The translations under genes and the position numbers were made by a program. DNA of 64,000 bases from Mauremys mutica (taxonomy: Eukaryota; Chordata; Testudines; Geoemydidae). This document shows, one piece after another, positions 30,151 through 40,729 of this stretch. Position 1 is the stretch's first letter; every line of letters begins with the position of its first letter. Location: contig NC_059079.1 of the NCBI RefSeq assembly GCF_020497125.1, positions 46,883,114 to 46,947,113 on the forward strand. Reading direction: 5' to 3'. The notes beneath the pieces were generated by a model. The model did not search any database and was not told where the DNA came from. It saw only the letters and a list, made by a program, of their open reading frames with translations.

Positions 30151-32400
30151 GAAGAGTGAGGAATGATTGTTTTCAGTATGCTCTTTGTCTAGAGCATATA
30201 AGATTATAACTTGTGTGTATATATGTAAAGTCTAAATATTATGTGTTATTTAGACATAGCTAATGATGGGTCAACTGCTAGGCTTACAATTATATCTTGT
30301 CTTCCCTTTCAATAAGTGCTGTGGTCAGGGACAAAAGGTATGGTAGTTTTACATGTAGAAAAGGATAAAATTCTGTAATAATGTGCACCTTTCTATGTTG
30401 AGCTGAGGCCAATATCATTAGAGCAAATACCCTCAGCTCCTAACCTCTCTTAATTAACAAGAGGCAGTTAAGATGGAAACTGGGTTATCTAGGAGCCACC
30501 CGCTTGTGTCCTGTCACAGCATGGCTAGCCCTGCTGCAGGTGGTACAAACATTCTCACAGATTGGGTGCCCTGATGCATGCTCAAGTCTTACCCCTTCCA
30601 GGGTGTCAGAGCACAAAACAAAGGAAAACAGCAAATTCAGAATTCAGGTCATCTATGTGTTTATTGGGAGGACCTTCACTTATTTGGGCTAGGTAGCTTG
30701 TCCCTTTTTGTCAGTTTTCCTAGATCTAGTCATCCCATCCAGCAACAATCTCTTCCAGGTAGCAAGCTTCCGTAGGTTCTCAGCTGGAACCAAGCTTCCC
30801 ATATCAATGAAGTTGCAGAGCTCTGATGGCTTTCCAGTTAAGCCCAGAACTGGGCTCAGTCTCCCCATTTTAGTTCTTCTCTCCACATCTGACATTGGCT
30901 GCAGATGTATTGGGGCAAGGTCAACTGGGTCTATAGGCTCTCCTTATCCCTCTTGTTGCCAGTGCAGAGATGTCCAATCACAACTGCTTAAAAATACTAA
31001 GTGTTTTTTTTTAACCATCAACAACATACAATGTTATAGAATAACCTCAGACTTTTAACTGATCACAAAACTGGTATTGACTCCCTACACCGAAGTAGGA
31101 GCTATTCGTTTAAATCAGTTATTTCGTGATGGAATCTTCTTCCTTTCCCTGGAGTTTGCAAATTATTTAATCTTGGCAGAGAGAACTGGCAGTTCTTAGA
31201 GCTCCATTTGGCAGTCAAACAGCAAACTAATTATGGTTGGGCCTCCATCCCACAACAACTGACACACCTGTTTCTATTAGAAATTGTAGCTAAAATAAGG
31301 AGCATTGTGTGTGTTATAAATTCCTCTTTGTGCTCCTCTAAAATAGCATTAGACAAATATAGAAACCTTTCATGTTCATGAGAAAATATGGTGCAGAATC
31401 ATAACATCAATAGGTCAACGACGTATCTGAGGCTGATATTGAGTCAACAGAAAACTATATATAGAACGTAATGGAACTTCTCAGAATACACAAACTCAGT
31501 ATCTGTGATAATAGTCATAAGTCCTGGGGTCAATAAGGACTTGGCATATGTGTTATGGACTGCTGACCTGTAGTTCTGTCCTTTGTGATAAAAATGAATA
31601 GTAACATGAATATCATTTTATGCTTTGATGTCTCAATGATAAAATTTGCTTAGCTACTGGATTTTTATAATGTACTAGCTGGTAGTAATGCATATGAAGT
31701 GTTCCTGTTAAAGACAGGAATGATTGCCAAAGACTGATTGGAAGCCACCTAAAAAACCTCTTAAATATCACAGAAGAGTACTCATGCCTGAGTAACCAAG
31801 TGAATGGTTGATCTAGTATAATAAACCCTGTTTCTTGAAGGAAGCATATGACCTTTTTCTGGAATGAGTAAAGTGGTTGATGGAGTGATAAATATGACCC
31901 TTCTGCCATGGGCTGCTGACAATTACAAGGGCCAAGTTCAAATATCTAGAAGTTCCTCTTAAAATTTACTAATACCAGCAGCTCAAAGCTCCCATCCAGG
32001 AACCTGGGAAAATATAAATACCTTCCATGGCACTCTTAACAGGCAATACTTCTGCATTCACAAGTTTTGTGTGTATGTGTGAACTTTTAGAGGACAAGGG
32101 AATACAGCAACAGTATATGAGTTAACTGAACACTACATAAAACATGGAATCTCTTGGCATCTTTGACAGTAAACCTTGAACTCAGACACCCACCCACCAC
32201 TGTGAAGGTCTGATAATCAAATGTCCCACTAACATGTAATTTTTCCCTTCTGCCTACACCTTACTGATGCTACACCTCACTCATGGTTTGGTGTCAGTAG
32301 TTAGAGTAGTCCAACAAGTTAGGATTGTCTCAAAGAAGTGTATCTCTAGGCCCTAGAAGAGGTGCTACCTGGTCTGATTCTAAGGCACCAGCATTTAACC
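30151..32400. other. Unassigned sequence, partly repeat-like
   Basis: A slightly GC-rich tract at 30480-30960 contains CTATGTGTTTATTGGGAGGACC, with an antisense AATAAA, and could be LTR-derived. The rest is AT-rich with no gene. A 98-codon minus frame at 31613-31909 shows no domain. Confidence 0.35.
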
Positions 32401-32689
32401 CAGCTACAGTGATTTAAGCTTTATTGGTGCTCTACAGGAGGACCCCTACCACATTTCACTCAGAGCAGTTGCCGTGCTCTGCAGCTTCAGCAAAGTCTAT
32501 CTTCCCCACTGCCTCTGACTGTGAAGCAACCTCTGCCTTGTCTCTCCCAAAAGTCTTCAGTGGAGGAGATCAATGGTATATGGAACCATGGAGCAGAGAC
32601 ACCTTGCCACAAGGTAAGAACCCCTTTCCCCTCTCTCTGTTCAGTCCCACTACCCTGCCAATTCAAAGTTCTTGTACTGTTCTGCTGTC
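32401..32689. other. Unassigned GC-moderate sequence
   Basis: Overlapping open frames on both strands have no motif. May be linked to the LTR-like segment to its right. Confidence 0.3.
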
Positions 32690-33060
32690 TCACCAAAGTG
32701 TCATGTTGTGGCATGGCTCCTCCCAAACACCCTCTTGTGGCCTGCAGAGCCTCCCCCTTCTCAGGGCTCCACAACGATGTTCACAACAGAGCAGTCTCAG
32801 AGGCTCTTCTGGCAGAGCTCTGTTTATTTTCTGAGAATCAACAAACCACAATGAGAAAAACATAAAGCAATTGTCCTTCTGGCCTTCATTTCTTCCCTCG
32901 GGTTCTTTTCTCTGAGGCCTACTGACTCTGGCAGTCCCTGCAACTCTCTTAACCTCCTCCTCTTCCACTCTCTGCTGCTCTTTATAGGGAATCTGCTCAG
33001 GTGTGCCTCCTCAGTATTTCCGCGTTGACTGGGCCCCAGGCCTCTGGCCCTCAAGAATTC
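32690..33060 (-). mobile_element. LTR-like segment, minus orientation
   Basis: Read leftward, CCCTATAAAGAGCAGC (TATA-like, near 32990) is followed about 150 bp later by GAAAATAAACAGAGC (poly(A) signal, near 32825). The segment then ends near CCACAACATGACA (about 32700). This order fits an LTR. No partner or target duplication was found. Confidence 0.4.
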
Positions 33061-33314
33061 ATCTACACAGTGAGTGGCAGCAAGTCTCAGACCCCGGGAG
33101 CTCGTGGGACTTGTGCTAAGGTGCTAAAATAGCTGTGTAGATGTTACAGCTCAGGCTGGAGCTTGGGCTCTGAATCCTAGGGAAGGGCTCAAATTCAGAG
33201 CCTGAACTCCAGCCTGACCTGCAACATCTACACAGCCATTTCACTGCTGCAGCGAGAGATGAAGTCTGTTGACCCAGGGTCTGAGACTCACTGCCTCTTG
33301 CTGTGCAGACATAC
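33061..33314. mobile_element. Foldback MITE
   Basis: ATCTACACAGTGAGTGGCAG with AGTCTCAGACCC at the left is inverted as GGGTCTGAGACTCACTGCCT with TGCTGTGCAGACATACC at the right. Inner arms (GCTCAGGCTGGAGCTTGGGC against CTGAACTCCAGCCTGACC) extend the hairpin. It is about 250 bp and non-coding. The ends resemble those of the MITE at 4347. Confidence 0.7.
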
Positions 33315-33479
33315 CTTAAAGGGGCATGCCGTATGCAAACACATTCTTCCTGTAGCCATCCTTTCCCCTGTTCACTAACAGATAGCAGTAGAGAGCTGCA
33401 GCTTTTGTCTTTGTGGAGTTCTGATAGCAGCTTATGAAACAGCTCCTGTCCACTCTTTCCACTGTTCACCAACAGATCA

Positions 33480-33609
33480 TAATAGGAAGCTCCTTTGACA
33501 AGTGATTTGGGGGCCCCCAATTTTTGATGCTGTACTTGAGACATCTGTAAAGGGGCCTGATTTTCAGATAAATTTAGCACATTCTGAAACTCAGGCCTAG
33601 TTTTAAGTG
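33480..33609. repeat. Left half of a MITE split by the Gypsy insertion
   Basis: CAAGTGATTTGGGGGCCCCC at 33499 is an inverted partner of AGGCACCCCAAATCACTAG at about 39031-39049, beyond the Gypsy element. The Gypsy element therefore landed inside an older palindromic unit whose right half is at 39010-39065. Confidence 0.65.
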
Positions 33610-33614
33610 TCTCC
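33610..33614. repeat. Target duplication TCTCC, left copy
   Basis: TCTCC here matches TCTCC at 39005-39009 exactly. A 5-bp duplication is usual for Ty3/Gypsy integration. Confidence 0.85.
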
Positions 33615-33805
33615 TGTTGTGTATTTGGTTGTCATGGGTTTTGTTACTATGGCAACTGAGTTAGACTATTAAGGGATAGCTCAGCCGGTTTCAACCGGCT
33701 GAGTGAGCTCTCTGTTTCTGTAAATAAAATGGAGGTTTTGGTTAGCTGTCTGCTCTCTGGCCTCAAGTGATTGCTTCCTACACCGGCTGCCCCTAGGACA
33801 TAATA
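33615..33805 (+). repeat. Gypsy left LTR
   Basis: It starts TGTTGTGTATTTGG and ends ATAATA, where the right LTR has the canonical CA end. AATAAA occurs at 33723-33728. A perfect 10-bp stem with a 4-nt loop lies at 33680-33703. Confidence 0.93.
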
Positions 33806-33929
33806 CTGGCGACGAGGGTGGGATCCTGGTGCTGCTCCAGTAACAGAAGGAAGTAGAAGTCAAGGTAAAGACCAAACAAAGAAAAAAAGCTGCTTGTTTG
33901 CACTGACTGTGAAAGTGAAACTAAAAATC

Positions 33930-35276
33930 ATGGTTACTCTGACCAGGCCCCTGGAGCCTTTTGATGAGAATACAGAGCAGTGGCATGTGTATACTGAGCG
34001 TTTTGAGCTTTTTGGTATTGCAAATGACATTACAGAAGCGAAGAAGGTGCCAATATTCTTAACTGTTGTAGGGGCTAAAACCTACTCTCTGCTACGCAGC
34101 TTACTACACCCTGTTAAGCCTGAGACTAAATCTTACAGTGACATTGTGGAAATCCTGGGGTCTCATTTCTCCCCAAAACCACTGGTAATTGTTGAAAGAT
34201 ATAGGTTCCACAAAAGAGACCAAAAGGAAGATGAAACAGTTGTACAATTTGTAGCCATTATAAAAAAGCTAGCAGAACACTGTGAATTTAAAGAGATGTT
34301 AAATGATGCCCTGCGTGACAGGTTAGTGTGTGGCCTCTGCAGTGACGCTATACGGAAGCGCCTACTGACAGAGGCTCAGCTTACATTACAGAAGGCTGTT
34401 GATATTGCTGTCTCCATGGAACTGGCTACAAGGGAGGCACAATACATCGGTGCATCCCCTAGGGTGCAAAAAGTGTCACAAGAACTGACCCACAAAACGG
34501 TGCAGAGTCAAGAATGTTACCGCTGTGGTAAGCTGGGTCACCAGGCATCAGAATGCTGGTGTAAGGACCTGGTGTGTCGACACTGTGGCAAAAAGGGACA
34601 CATTGAGTATGCCTGTAAACAAAAGAAAAAGAGGCCTGTGGTCTGGCCGACAAAAAGAGGAACCTTGCATACCCTAGAGCAGACCCAGGATGATCAAGGT
34701 GACACCTCCTCACAAGAGGAAGTGCCACTGCATGTTTTGTCTTTGGCAGCGGGCTCACATGAATACTGGGTAACCCCCTTATTGGAGGGCAAACCTATAC
34801 GCATGGAACTAGACACCGGTGCAGCTGTCTCGCTGGTTCCTGAGACTGTATATAAGGAAAAGCTACAGCATCTTCCGCTTAAGGCAACAAAAACTGTTCT
34901 GAAGACGTATACAGGTGAAGCTGTGCCCATGTTGGGCACTATTGATGTTAAGGTGGAGCTCAATGGACAGGCGGCTAAATTGCCACTGTTTGTGGCGAGA
35001 GGTGACTACCCAGCCTTAATGGGTAGGTCTTGGCTTGGGAAGATTCAGCTGAACTGGGCAGAAGTGCACCGGATGACTAAAGAAGAAACCAGTCTAACCC
35101 CTATACTAAGGAAACATGCTGCTGTTTTTGGAGATGATTTGGGAAGTATGAAGGGAATCACTGTGACATTGAACATTAAACCTGGCAGTCCACCAAAATA
35201 TCTGAAAGCCCGAACTGTGCCATATGCCATCAGGCCAAAAGTTGAAGCAGACCTGGAGCGCCTGGTCACCAATTGA
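33930..35276 (+). pseudogene. Gypsy gag and protease region, ending at a premature stop
   Basis: The first ATG of the frame is at 33930; translation upstream would need a TTG. About 448 codons are open to TGA at 35274. Residues about 1-180 are the gag capsid-like domain, rich in Lys and Glu, with no other motif I can name. Two CX2CX4HX4C zinc knuckles follow (Cys-Tyr-Arg-Cys and Cys-Arg-His-Cys, residues about 196-229 from this Met), then a basic stretch. An aspartic protease follows with its catalytic LDTGA at residues about 294-298 and a GRSWL block near 366. The frame then enters the start of reverse transcriptase, where the TGA cuts it off. The next open segment at 35328 is in the same frame, so this is one gag-pol gene with a nonsense mutation rather than a separate gag. 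Confidence 0.88.
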
Positions 35277-36683
35277 GTCCTAATACCAGTTACCCATAGC
35301 TCATGGGCCACTCCTATCGTTCCAATAGTGAAGAAAGATGGCTCTCTCCGGATTTGCAGTGATTTTAAAGTCACTGTCAACCCAGTGTTGTGTGCAGAGC
35401 AATACCCGCTTCCCCTCATCGATGACCTCTTCGCAGGCCTGGCTGGGGGACAAAAGTTCAGTAAGATTGATCTGAGTCAAGCATATTTACAGATGCACGT
35501 CGATGAAAAGTCCCAAGAGCTGTTGACTATTGTGACTCATAAGGGGCTTTATCGATACTGTCGCCTACCCTTCGGAATCACATCGGCTCCCGCTCTGTTC
35601 CAGAGGGCTATGGACCAGATCTTGTGTGGCTTGTCAGGAGTTCAGTGCTATCTGGATGATATCCTGGTCACTGGAAGAAATGAAGAGGATCACTTAAAGA
35701 ATTTAGAGGCTACCCTACAAAGACTGGAAGAGTATGGCCTACGAGTTCGCAAAGACAAGTGTGAATTCTTCAAGCCCTCTGTTGAATATTTGGGACACAT
35801 CATCGATTCTGCAGGTCTTCATAAGGCCCCTGCAAAAGTTAAAGCTATTGTGGAGGCTCCCCCACCTCGAAATGTAAGCCAGCTACGCTCATTTCTAGGA
35901 CTACTGAACTATTATGGAAAGTTCATCTCACAGTTAGCCACACTGCTAAAACCACTTCATGAGCTCCTTGGGCAGAACAAGGCCTGGAAGTGGACTGAAG
36001 CCTGTGATGTTGCATTTAACAAAGCTAAGGATGCATTGTTAAATTCTGAAGTTCTAACGCACTTTGATCCATCCTTACCCCTGCAATTGGCCTGCGATGC
36101 TTCCCCTTATGGAGTGGGAGCGGTCATGTCACACATTATGCCTTCGGGAGAAGAAAGACCTATTGCTTTTGCTTCACGCACTCTAAGCAAAGCAGAAACT
36201 AACTACGCCCAAATCGAACGTGAGGCATTAGGAATTGTTTTTGGAATTAGGAAGTTTCATCAGTACCTGTTTGGGCAAAAGTTTACTCTTCTTACAGATC
36301 ATCGACCTCTGACATCAATTTTTGGACCCTACACAGGCATTCCCCCATTAGCTGCTAGTCGTATGCAACGTTGGGCATTGATACTTTCTGCACACACATA
36401 TGAAATCAAATATCGGAAATCCACTCTGCACGACAATGCAGATGGCCTCTCAAGGTTGCCTTTACCGGTCAAACATCAAGATAGTGCCCAAAAGGAAATC
36501 TTCTACTTTGAACAGGTAGAGAATACACCCATCACTGCTACTCAGATAAAGAAGGCAACCCGCGTTGACCCAGTATTATCCCAAGTTATGGACCTGGTGC
36601 TGCATGGAAAATCTCGACAAACCTCTCCGGTCTCACCCGACCTTGTTCCCTACATGTCCAGGCGGACGGAGTTATCGGTCTAA
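35277..36683 (+). pseudogene. Gypsy reverse transcriptase and RNase H
   Basis: This is the same frame as the gag region, after the stop. Counting from the codon at 35328, residues about 44-52 (FSKIDLSQA) hold the first catalytic Asp. RLPFGITSAP is at 79-88, and YLDD at 108-111 is the intact active-site motif. YLGHIID and FLGLLNYYGKF are thumb and connection blocks. RNase H follows with Asp257 (ACDASPYGVG), Glu298 (QIEREALG), Asp324 (LTDHRPL) and Asp369 (HDNADGLSRLP), so all four metal-binding residues are present. A TAA at 36681 ends the frame in the RNase H-integrase linker. The enzyme would copy element RNA into DNA in the cytoplasm. Catalytic residues are preserved, consistent with recent activity of the family. 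Confidence 0.9.
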
Positions 36684-36887
36684 TCTGGTTGTTTGTTGTG
36701 AGGGAGATGTGTCATTATTCCACCACCCCTGAGATCACAGATGTTAGAACAGCTACATTCTGGTCACTGTGGAATAGTGCGCATGAAGGAAATTGCACGA
36801 AGCTATTTTTGGTGGCCTAGATTGGACAGTGCTATTGAAGAGAAGGCAAAAGCTTGTATGTCATGTCAGAGTGTAAGAAATGCACCC
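36684..36887 (+). pseudogene. Gypsy integrase zinc-binding domain, left part
   Basis: Still in the gag-pol frame but after stops at 36681 (TAA) and 36699 (TGA). It shows LHSGHCGIVRM, SYFWWPRLD and ACMSCQ, which is the HHCC zinc-binding module. The frame is cut by the LTR insertion at 36888. Confidence 0.85.
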
Positions 36888-37649
36888 TGTAGTAAGTGCA
36901 GGCCCTGATAAAGGCCCGGTATGAGGCCTGAGGCCTGAACTAAAGTAATGGTCAAGACTTTGCTAACATAAAGCAAAGTTAAGCTGTGAGCCAGAGGCAG
37001 GCCCTGCTCACAGGAGCTGGCAAGGAAAGGGCTGATGCTGCAAGAAGATCAGTACCTTTTAGGTACGTAACATTCACATACTTGCACATTCCACACAGAT
37101 AACAAGGAACAGGCTGGCCCATCCCAATGACAGGGGCAAAAGGGTAATATGATGGATAAAGTTGTTTTGTTCGAACCAACATGTACAAGGTAGAAGGCGG
37201 TGCCTTAATACGTAGAAGGGTTGTAACTTGCTACGTAGAGAGGTTGTACCTTAATACGTCAGGTGTGATGTGTAACTTGTTTGTATCTGTGTATAAGAAT
37301 GCATCCTTGGGGCGGTGTCTTTGTCCAGCCTAGGGGGCAGTGGAAATCCCGCCACTGACTGAGCTGAGTCCATTGTCAGGGAGTACATATGTACTGGCTA
37401 GCTGCACCTTAGCAGCACCCTGGACTACGTTTGCCGGGGAGCCGGAGGCTGTACTTTTTTCGACAATAAACCTGGCCGACGTGCCTTCGTACCTTACTAG
37501 ACTTTGTGGTTATTGGGGGTTCTCATCGGGTCTGCTGGGTCAGCTATCTGTGCAGAGCTGGGGCAGCACACAGAGGGAACTCACGCACGCAGCCGAGTGA
37601 TATCAACAAGGAGAAAGCAGAGCACCATACCGGTACAGCTCTCACAACA
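36888..37649 (+). mobile_element. Solo LTR of a second retroelement inserted in Gypsy integrase
   Basis: The insert begins TGTAGTAAGTGC and ends CTCACAACA (TG...CA ends), is 762 bp long, and is flanked by CACCC at 36883-36887 and 37650-37654. A TATA-like TATAAGA (37292) and AATAAA (37465) give a U3-R-U5 layout. The integrase frame resumes in phase after the second CACCC, confirming an insertion. No internal region is present, so the original element was lost by LTR-LTR recombination. A 5-bp duplication fits Gypsy or some ERV types; the superfamily is not resolved. Short open frames inside it are chance. Confidence 0.85.
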
Positions 37650-37654
37650 CACCC

Positions 37655-38682
37655 CAGTGGGCACCCCTACACCCATGGGACTGGCCTGAAAACCCGTGGC
37701 AACGTATTCACGTTGACTTTGCTGGCACCCTTGAAGGAAGCATGTTCTTGGTGGCAGTAGATGCCCATTCTAAATGGCCAGAAGTCTCTATAATGCAGTC
37801 CACTACTGCAGAGAGTACTATCCAAAAACTACGAGGACTCTTTAGTCATTTTGGTCTGCCAGAACAACTTGTGAGCGACAACGGACCGCAGTTCGTCTCT
37901 CAGGAGTTTCAGAATTTTATGAAGGCAAATGGGATACACCACATCATGTCAGCACCATATCATCCGTCGGATGATACACCACCAACGGATTAGCTGAAAG
38001 ATTTGCGCAGACAATGAAAAACGCTTTGAAATCAGCAAAGGGACAACACTCCATTCAAAAGCGTCTGGATACCTTCTTACTTTCCTATAGAAACACACCT
38101 CATGCTACGACCCAGGCTTCCCCAGCCTTTCTAATGATGGGACAACAGCTGCGCACTTGCTTTGATCTGCTGAAACCTTCTGAACCCAGACAAACTGTGC
38201 AACATCAGCAGCAATATCAAGTAATCAGACGGGCACCCAGAGCAAAAGACCAAACCTTTAGCCCAGGGCAGCCAGTTTTGGCTCGGAATTATACTTCCAG
38301 AGCTAAATGGGTCCCGGCCACAGTCATCACTCAAACAGGACCTGTTTCCTATACAGTCCGGACTGCAGAGAATCTTACCTGGCGGCGACATGTAGATCAG
38401 CTGTTGCCAGGTCATGCCAGTCTTCAGGACCCATCTGCAGTTGAGGGGTCTGACTTCACCCCTCCTGGTGAGACACCGAATCATGAGTCACCTGTTCCTG
38501 ACTGTTCTCCTCCATTACTGCCGGCAGCTGAGATACCCCTTTGCCCAGCACGAGCTGATACCACCTCCTCACCTATTCGTGCTGCGGACCCTGAGCCCCT
38601 AGTACTTTCGGGTGCAACAACACCAGAAGTTCGCCGTAATCCACCTAGAGACAGAAAGCCTCCTCATCGGCTGGATCTTTAG
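37655..38682 (+). pseudogene. Gypsy integrase catalytic core and C-terminal part, frameshifted
   Basis: From 37655 the frame reads into HVDFAGTLEGS (first catalytic Asp), then AVDAHSKWPEV and VSDNGPQFVSQEF (second catalytic Asp). After the PYHPS block an 11-nt insertion (37970-37980) shifts the frame. The remainder continues in another frame from 37981, with the segment expected to hold the catalytic Glu (GLAERF). The open frame from the ATG at 38014 follows, with SYRNTPHATT and FSPGQPVLARNY, the usual integrase C-terminal blocks. The tail is Pro-rich without a chromodomain and ends at 38680-38682. The intact protein would insert the DNA copy into chromosomes. This copy cannot make a full integrase. 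Confidence 0.87.
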
Positions 38683-38796
38683 TTAGGGCGAACCCACGGT
38701 TATGGGGCAAAATAATCCCCAGGGTTTAGCCGGGAATGGAGGCAGTCTACCCTCCTTCTCTAGTTTAGTGTGTGTTTTATTTAGGGGATGTTCTTA

Positions 38797-38812
38797 TTAG
38801 GGGGGGAGGAAT
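38797..38812 (+). promoter_or_regulatory. Polypurine tract of the Gypsy element
   Basis: A run of G and A (AGGGGGGGAGGAA) directly before the right LTR, the usual plus-strand primer site. Confidence 0.75.
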
Positions 38813-38813
38813 A

Positions 38814-39004
38814 TGTTGTGTATTTGGTTGTCATGGGTTTTGTTACTATGGCAACTGAGTTAGACTATTAAGGGATAGCTCCGCCGGTTTCAACCAGCTG
38901 AGTGAGCTCTCTGTTTCTGTAAATAAAATGGAGGTTTTGGTTAGCTGTCTGCTCTCTGGCCTCAAGTGATTGCTTCCTACACTGGCTGCCCCTAGGACAT
39001 AACA
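38814..39004 (+). repeat. Gypsy right LTR
   Basis: 191 bp, equal in length to the left LTR, with four substitutions. Two fall in the hairpin and break one base pair each; one converts the end to the canonical CA relative to the left copy. AATAAA is conserved. Confidence 0.93.
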
Positions 39005-39009
39005 TCTCC
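39005..39009. repeat. Target duplication TCTCC, right copy
   Basis: Exact match to 33610-33614. Confidence 0.85.
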
Positions 39010-39065
39010 AAGTTGGGTATTGAAAAACAGAGGCACCCCAAATCACTAGTCACTTATGAAAATGT
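39010..39065. repeat. Right half of the MITE split by Gypsy
   Basis: AGGCACCCCAAATCACTAG is the inverted partner of the sequence at 33499. It ends near AAAATGTAAGCC. Confidence 0.6.
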
Positions 39066-40375
39066 AAGCCTTAATATTTCATCTTAACTATTAGAGCAAC
39101 TATGCTGGACCACTTTCAACTCTTTAGAATGATGGGAAACCTCTAATAATGGTAACATTGTCTTAATCATGTTCTGAACAGGAGAGTAAATTGAGAATTA
39201 TTAGATTCTTCAGAGAAAGAATATAATGAATAGGTTTACATGCTGATAAGCTTTTTTAAGACCTGTCCTTAATTGCCAGTCTAAAATCCCTGGCCTTTCA
39301 GAGTTCATGAAAAATGGAAAAGATTTGGGTGACTTACCAAAATATTTCTGTAGTGAAACAGCTAAATTAGAATTGTCTACATTACTTTTTCAATACTTGT
39401 GAAATGTGCTTTTGCTATAAAGACTAAATGGTAGAAGCCAACTTCTTTGCACAGTAACATAAGATGTTATGTGTAGAGCTGGCTGGAAAAACTTATATGG
39501 AGAAAATACCTGAAAGATATGAACAGATTTACAGTGTACATTGAAAGTTCACCATTATATTGCATCTTATATTCTTTCAGTATCTGTTTATCTTTAGTTT
39601 GTAACTGAGGTATCTCAGCAACAGTATAGGATCTAGTTCTATAGACTGTATACAACCTCACTGTGTACAAGTCCTCAACTACATTAAAGCAACTGCATTT
39701 ACAATGACGGAATAAGCCGCAATATTTTAAACAGATTTCTAAAATGGGTGCAGTAATTTCTTCCCAGTAATATTTCAATATTATATTGATTGACAACCCT
39801 TTGCAATTTGTATTTCTGTGATTTACTTTGTAATGCTAAATCTGAGTTGGCTAGAATTGAATAGGAAACTACACACAATAATAACTGTCACCTTGAATTT
39901 CACAGCTAAAGTATCTTTCTAATAGTAACCTTAGAATTAAAAAAGGATTTTGATTGACTTTGTGAGGAAAAAAAGTAACTAGTGCTATTAATCCAAGTGA
40001 ATAGGGAGCTCTGATTAGGTTATAAGAAGTCTAAGAGCTAAACTTGACCTACAGTATATTTTACATATATAATCAGAATAAGACAGAAGCCAGTGAAGAG
40101 ATATAAGAATGTGAGTAACATGTTAAGACATTCTGACCTATTTAGAATTCAGGCAGCTGCAGTCTGAATTATCTGGAGCTAATGGAAGACACCTTTGGAA
40201 ATTATATATATTATATACAAACCTGAGGGAGAAGTGATGTAAAACAAAACAAACAAACAAAAAACTTGACAAGAATGAGTGTCGGGTTGAGTAGCATTGT
40301 AAGGACTAAAGGGTAGCAAATGACAATCTTGTGCCCAGCCTTTCAGAACTAGGCAACATTTTATAAAGAACTTAA
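39066..40375. other. Unassigned AT-rich sequence
   Basis: No gene or repeat recognised. Confidence 0.4.
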
Positions 40376-40612
40376 GGGCCAAATTTGCAAAAGTATTTAG
40401 ACACTTAAACATGAAGAGAGATGCCAGGTGGGATTTACAAAAGTTGCTAAGTAGTTTAGCTGTCCATCTCCCATTGAAAATCAATGGGAGTTAGGCAGCT
40501 ACATTACTTAGCCTAAGTCCCATTGACTTTCCATGGCACTTATGTTCCTAAGTGAGTAAGCCACTTGTGAAAATGGGACATAGGTGCTTTTGAAAATGTT
40601 ACCCCAGACACC
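40376..40612. repeat. Palindromic MITE of the AGGCAC/TTAGG type
   Basis: GGGCCAAATTTGCAAAAG leads in, with a central perfect CTCCCATTGAAAATCAATGGGAG hairpin (core CCCATTGAAAATCAATGGG, 40469-40487). It trails out at TGCTTTTGAAAATGTTACCCC. Confidence 0.65.
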
Positions 40613-40729
40613 ATATCTGGGGATGTTCAAAATCTGCATTCAGATGTTATTTCATGAAGCCATCTCCAGTCTTTTGACTATATACTATGTGCAAGAATAT
40701 AATAATTACTGACTCATCAAGTTAATGAG

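Larger units (their letters stand above)
33615..39004 (+). mobile_element. Full-length Ty3/Gypsy retrotransposon, inactivated
   Basis: Two 191-bp LTRs differ at 4 positions (about 2 percent), flanked by TCTCC on both sides. After the left LTR a TGGCGACGAGGGTGGGA stretch is the probable primer-binding site; the tRNA was not identified. A TTAGGGGGGGAGGAAT polypurine tract (38797-38812) precedes the right LTR. Between them lie gag, protease, reverse transcriptase, RNase H and integrase in one frame, with no envelope gene and no chromodomain. The gag has two CCHC zinc knuckles. With the RT/RNase H wording, this suggests the Mag-like (K02A2.6-type) branch, but that is a judgement from motifs. It is inactivated by three in-frame stops, an 11-nt insertion and a 762-bp foreign LTR within integrase. 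Confidence 0.93.

Noticed and set aside
31613..31909. 98-codon minus-strand frame with hydrophobic segments
   Set aside because: No motif, no neighbours, and AT-rich DNA gives such frames by chance.
33116..33580. 154-codon minus-strand frame
   Set aside because: It crosses the foldback MITE at 33061-33314 and the half-MITE beside the Gypsy element; no motif.
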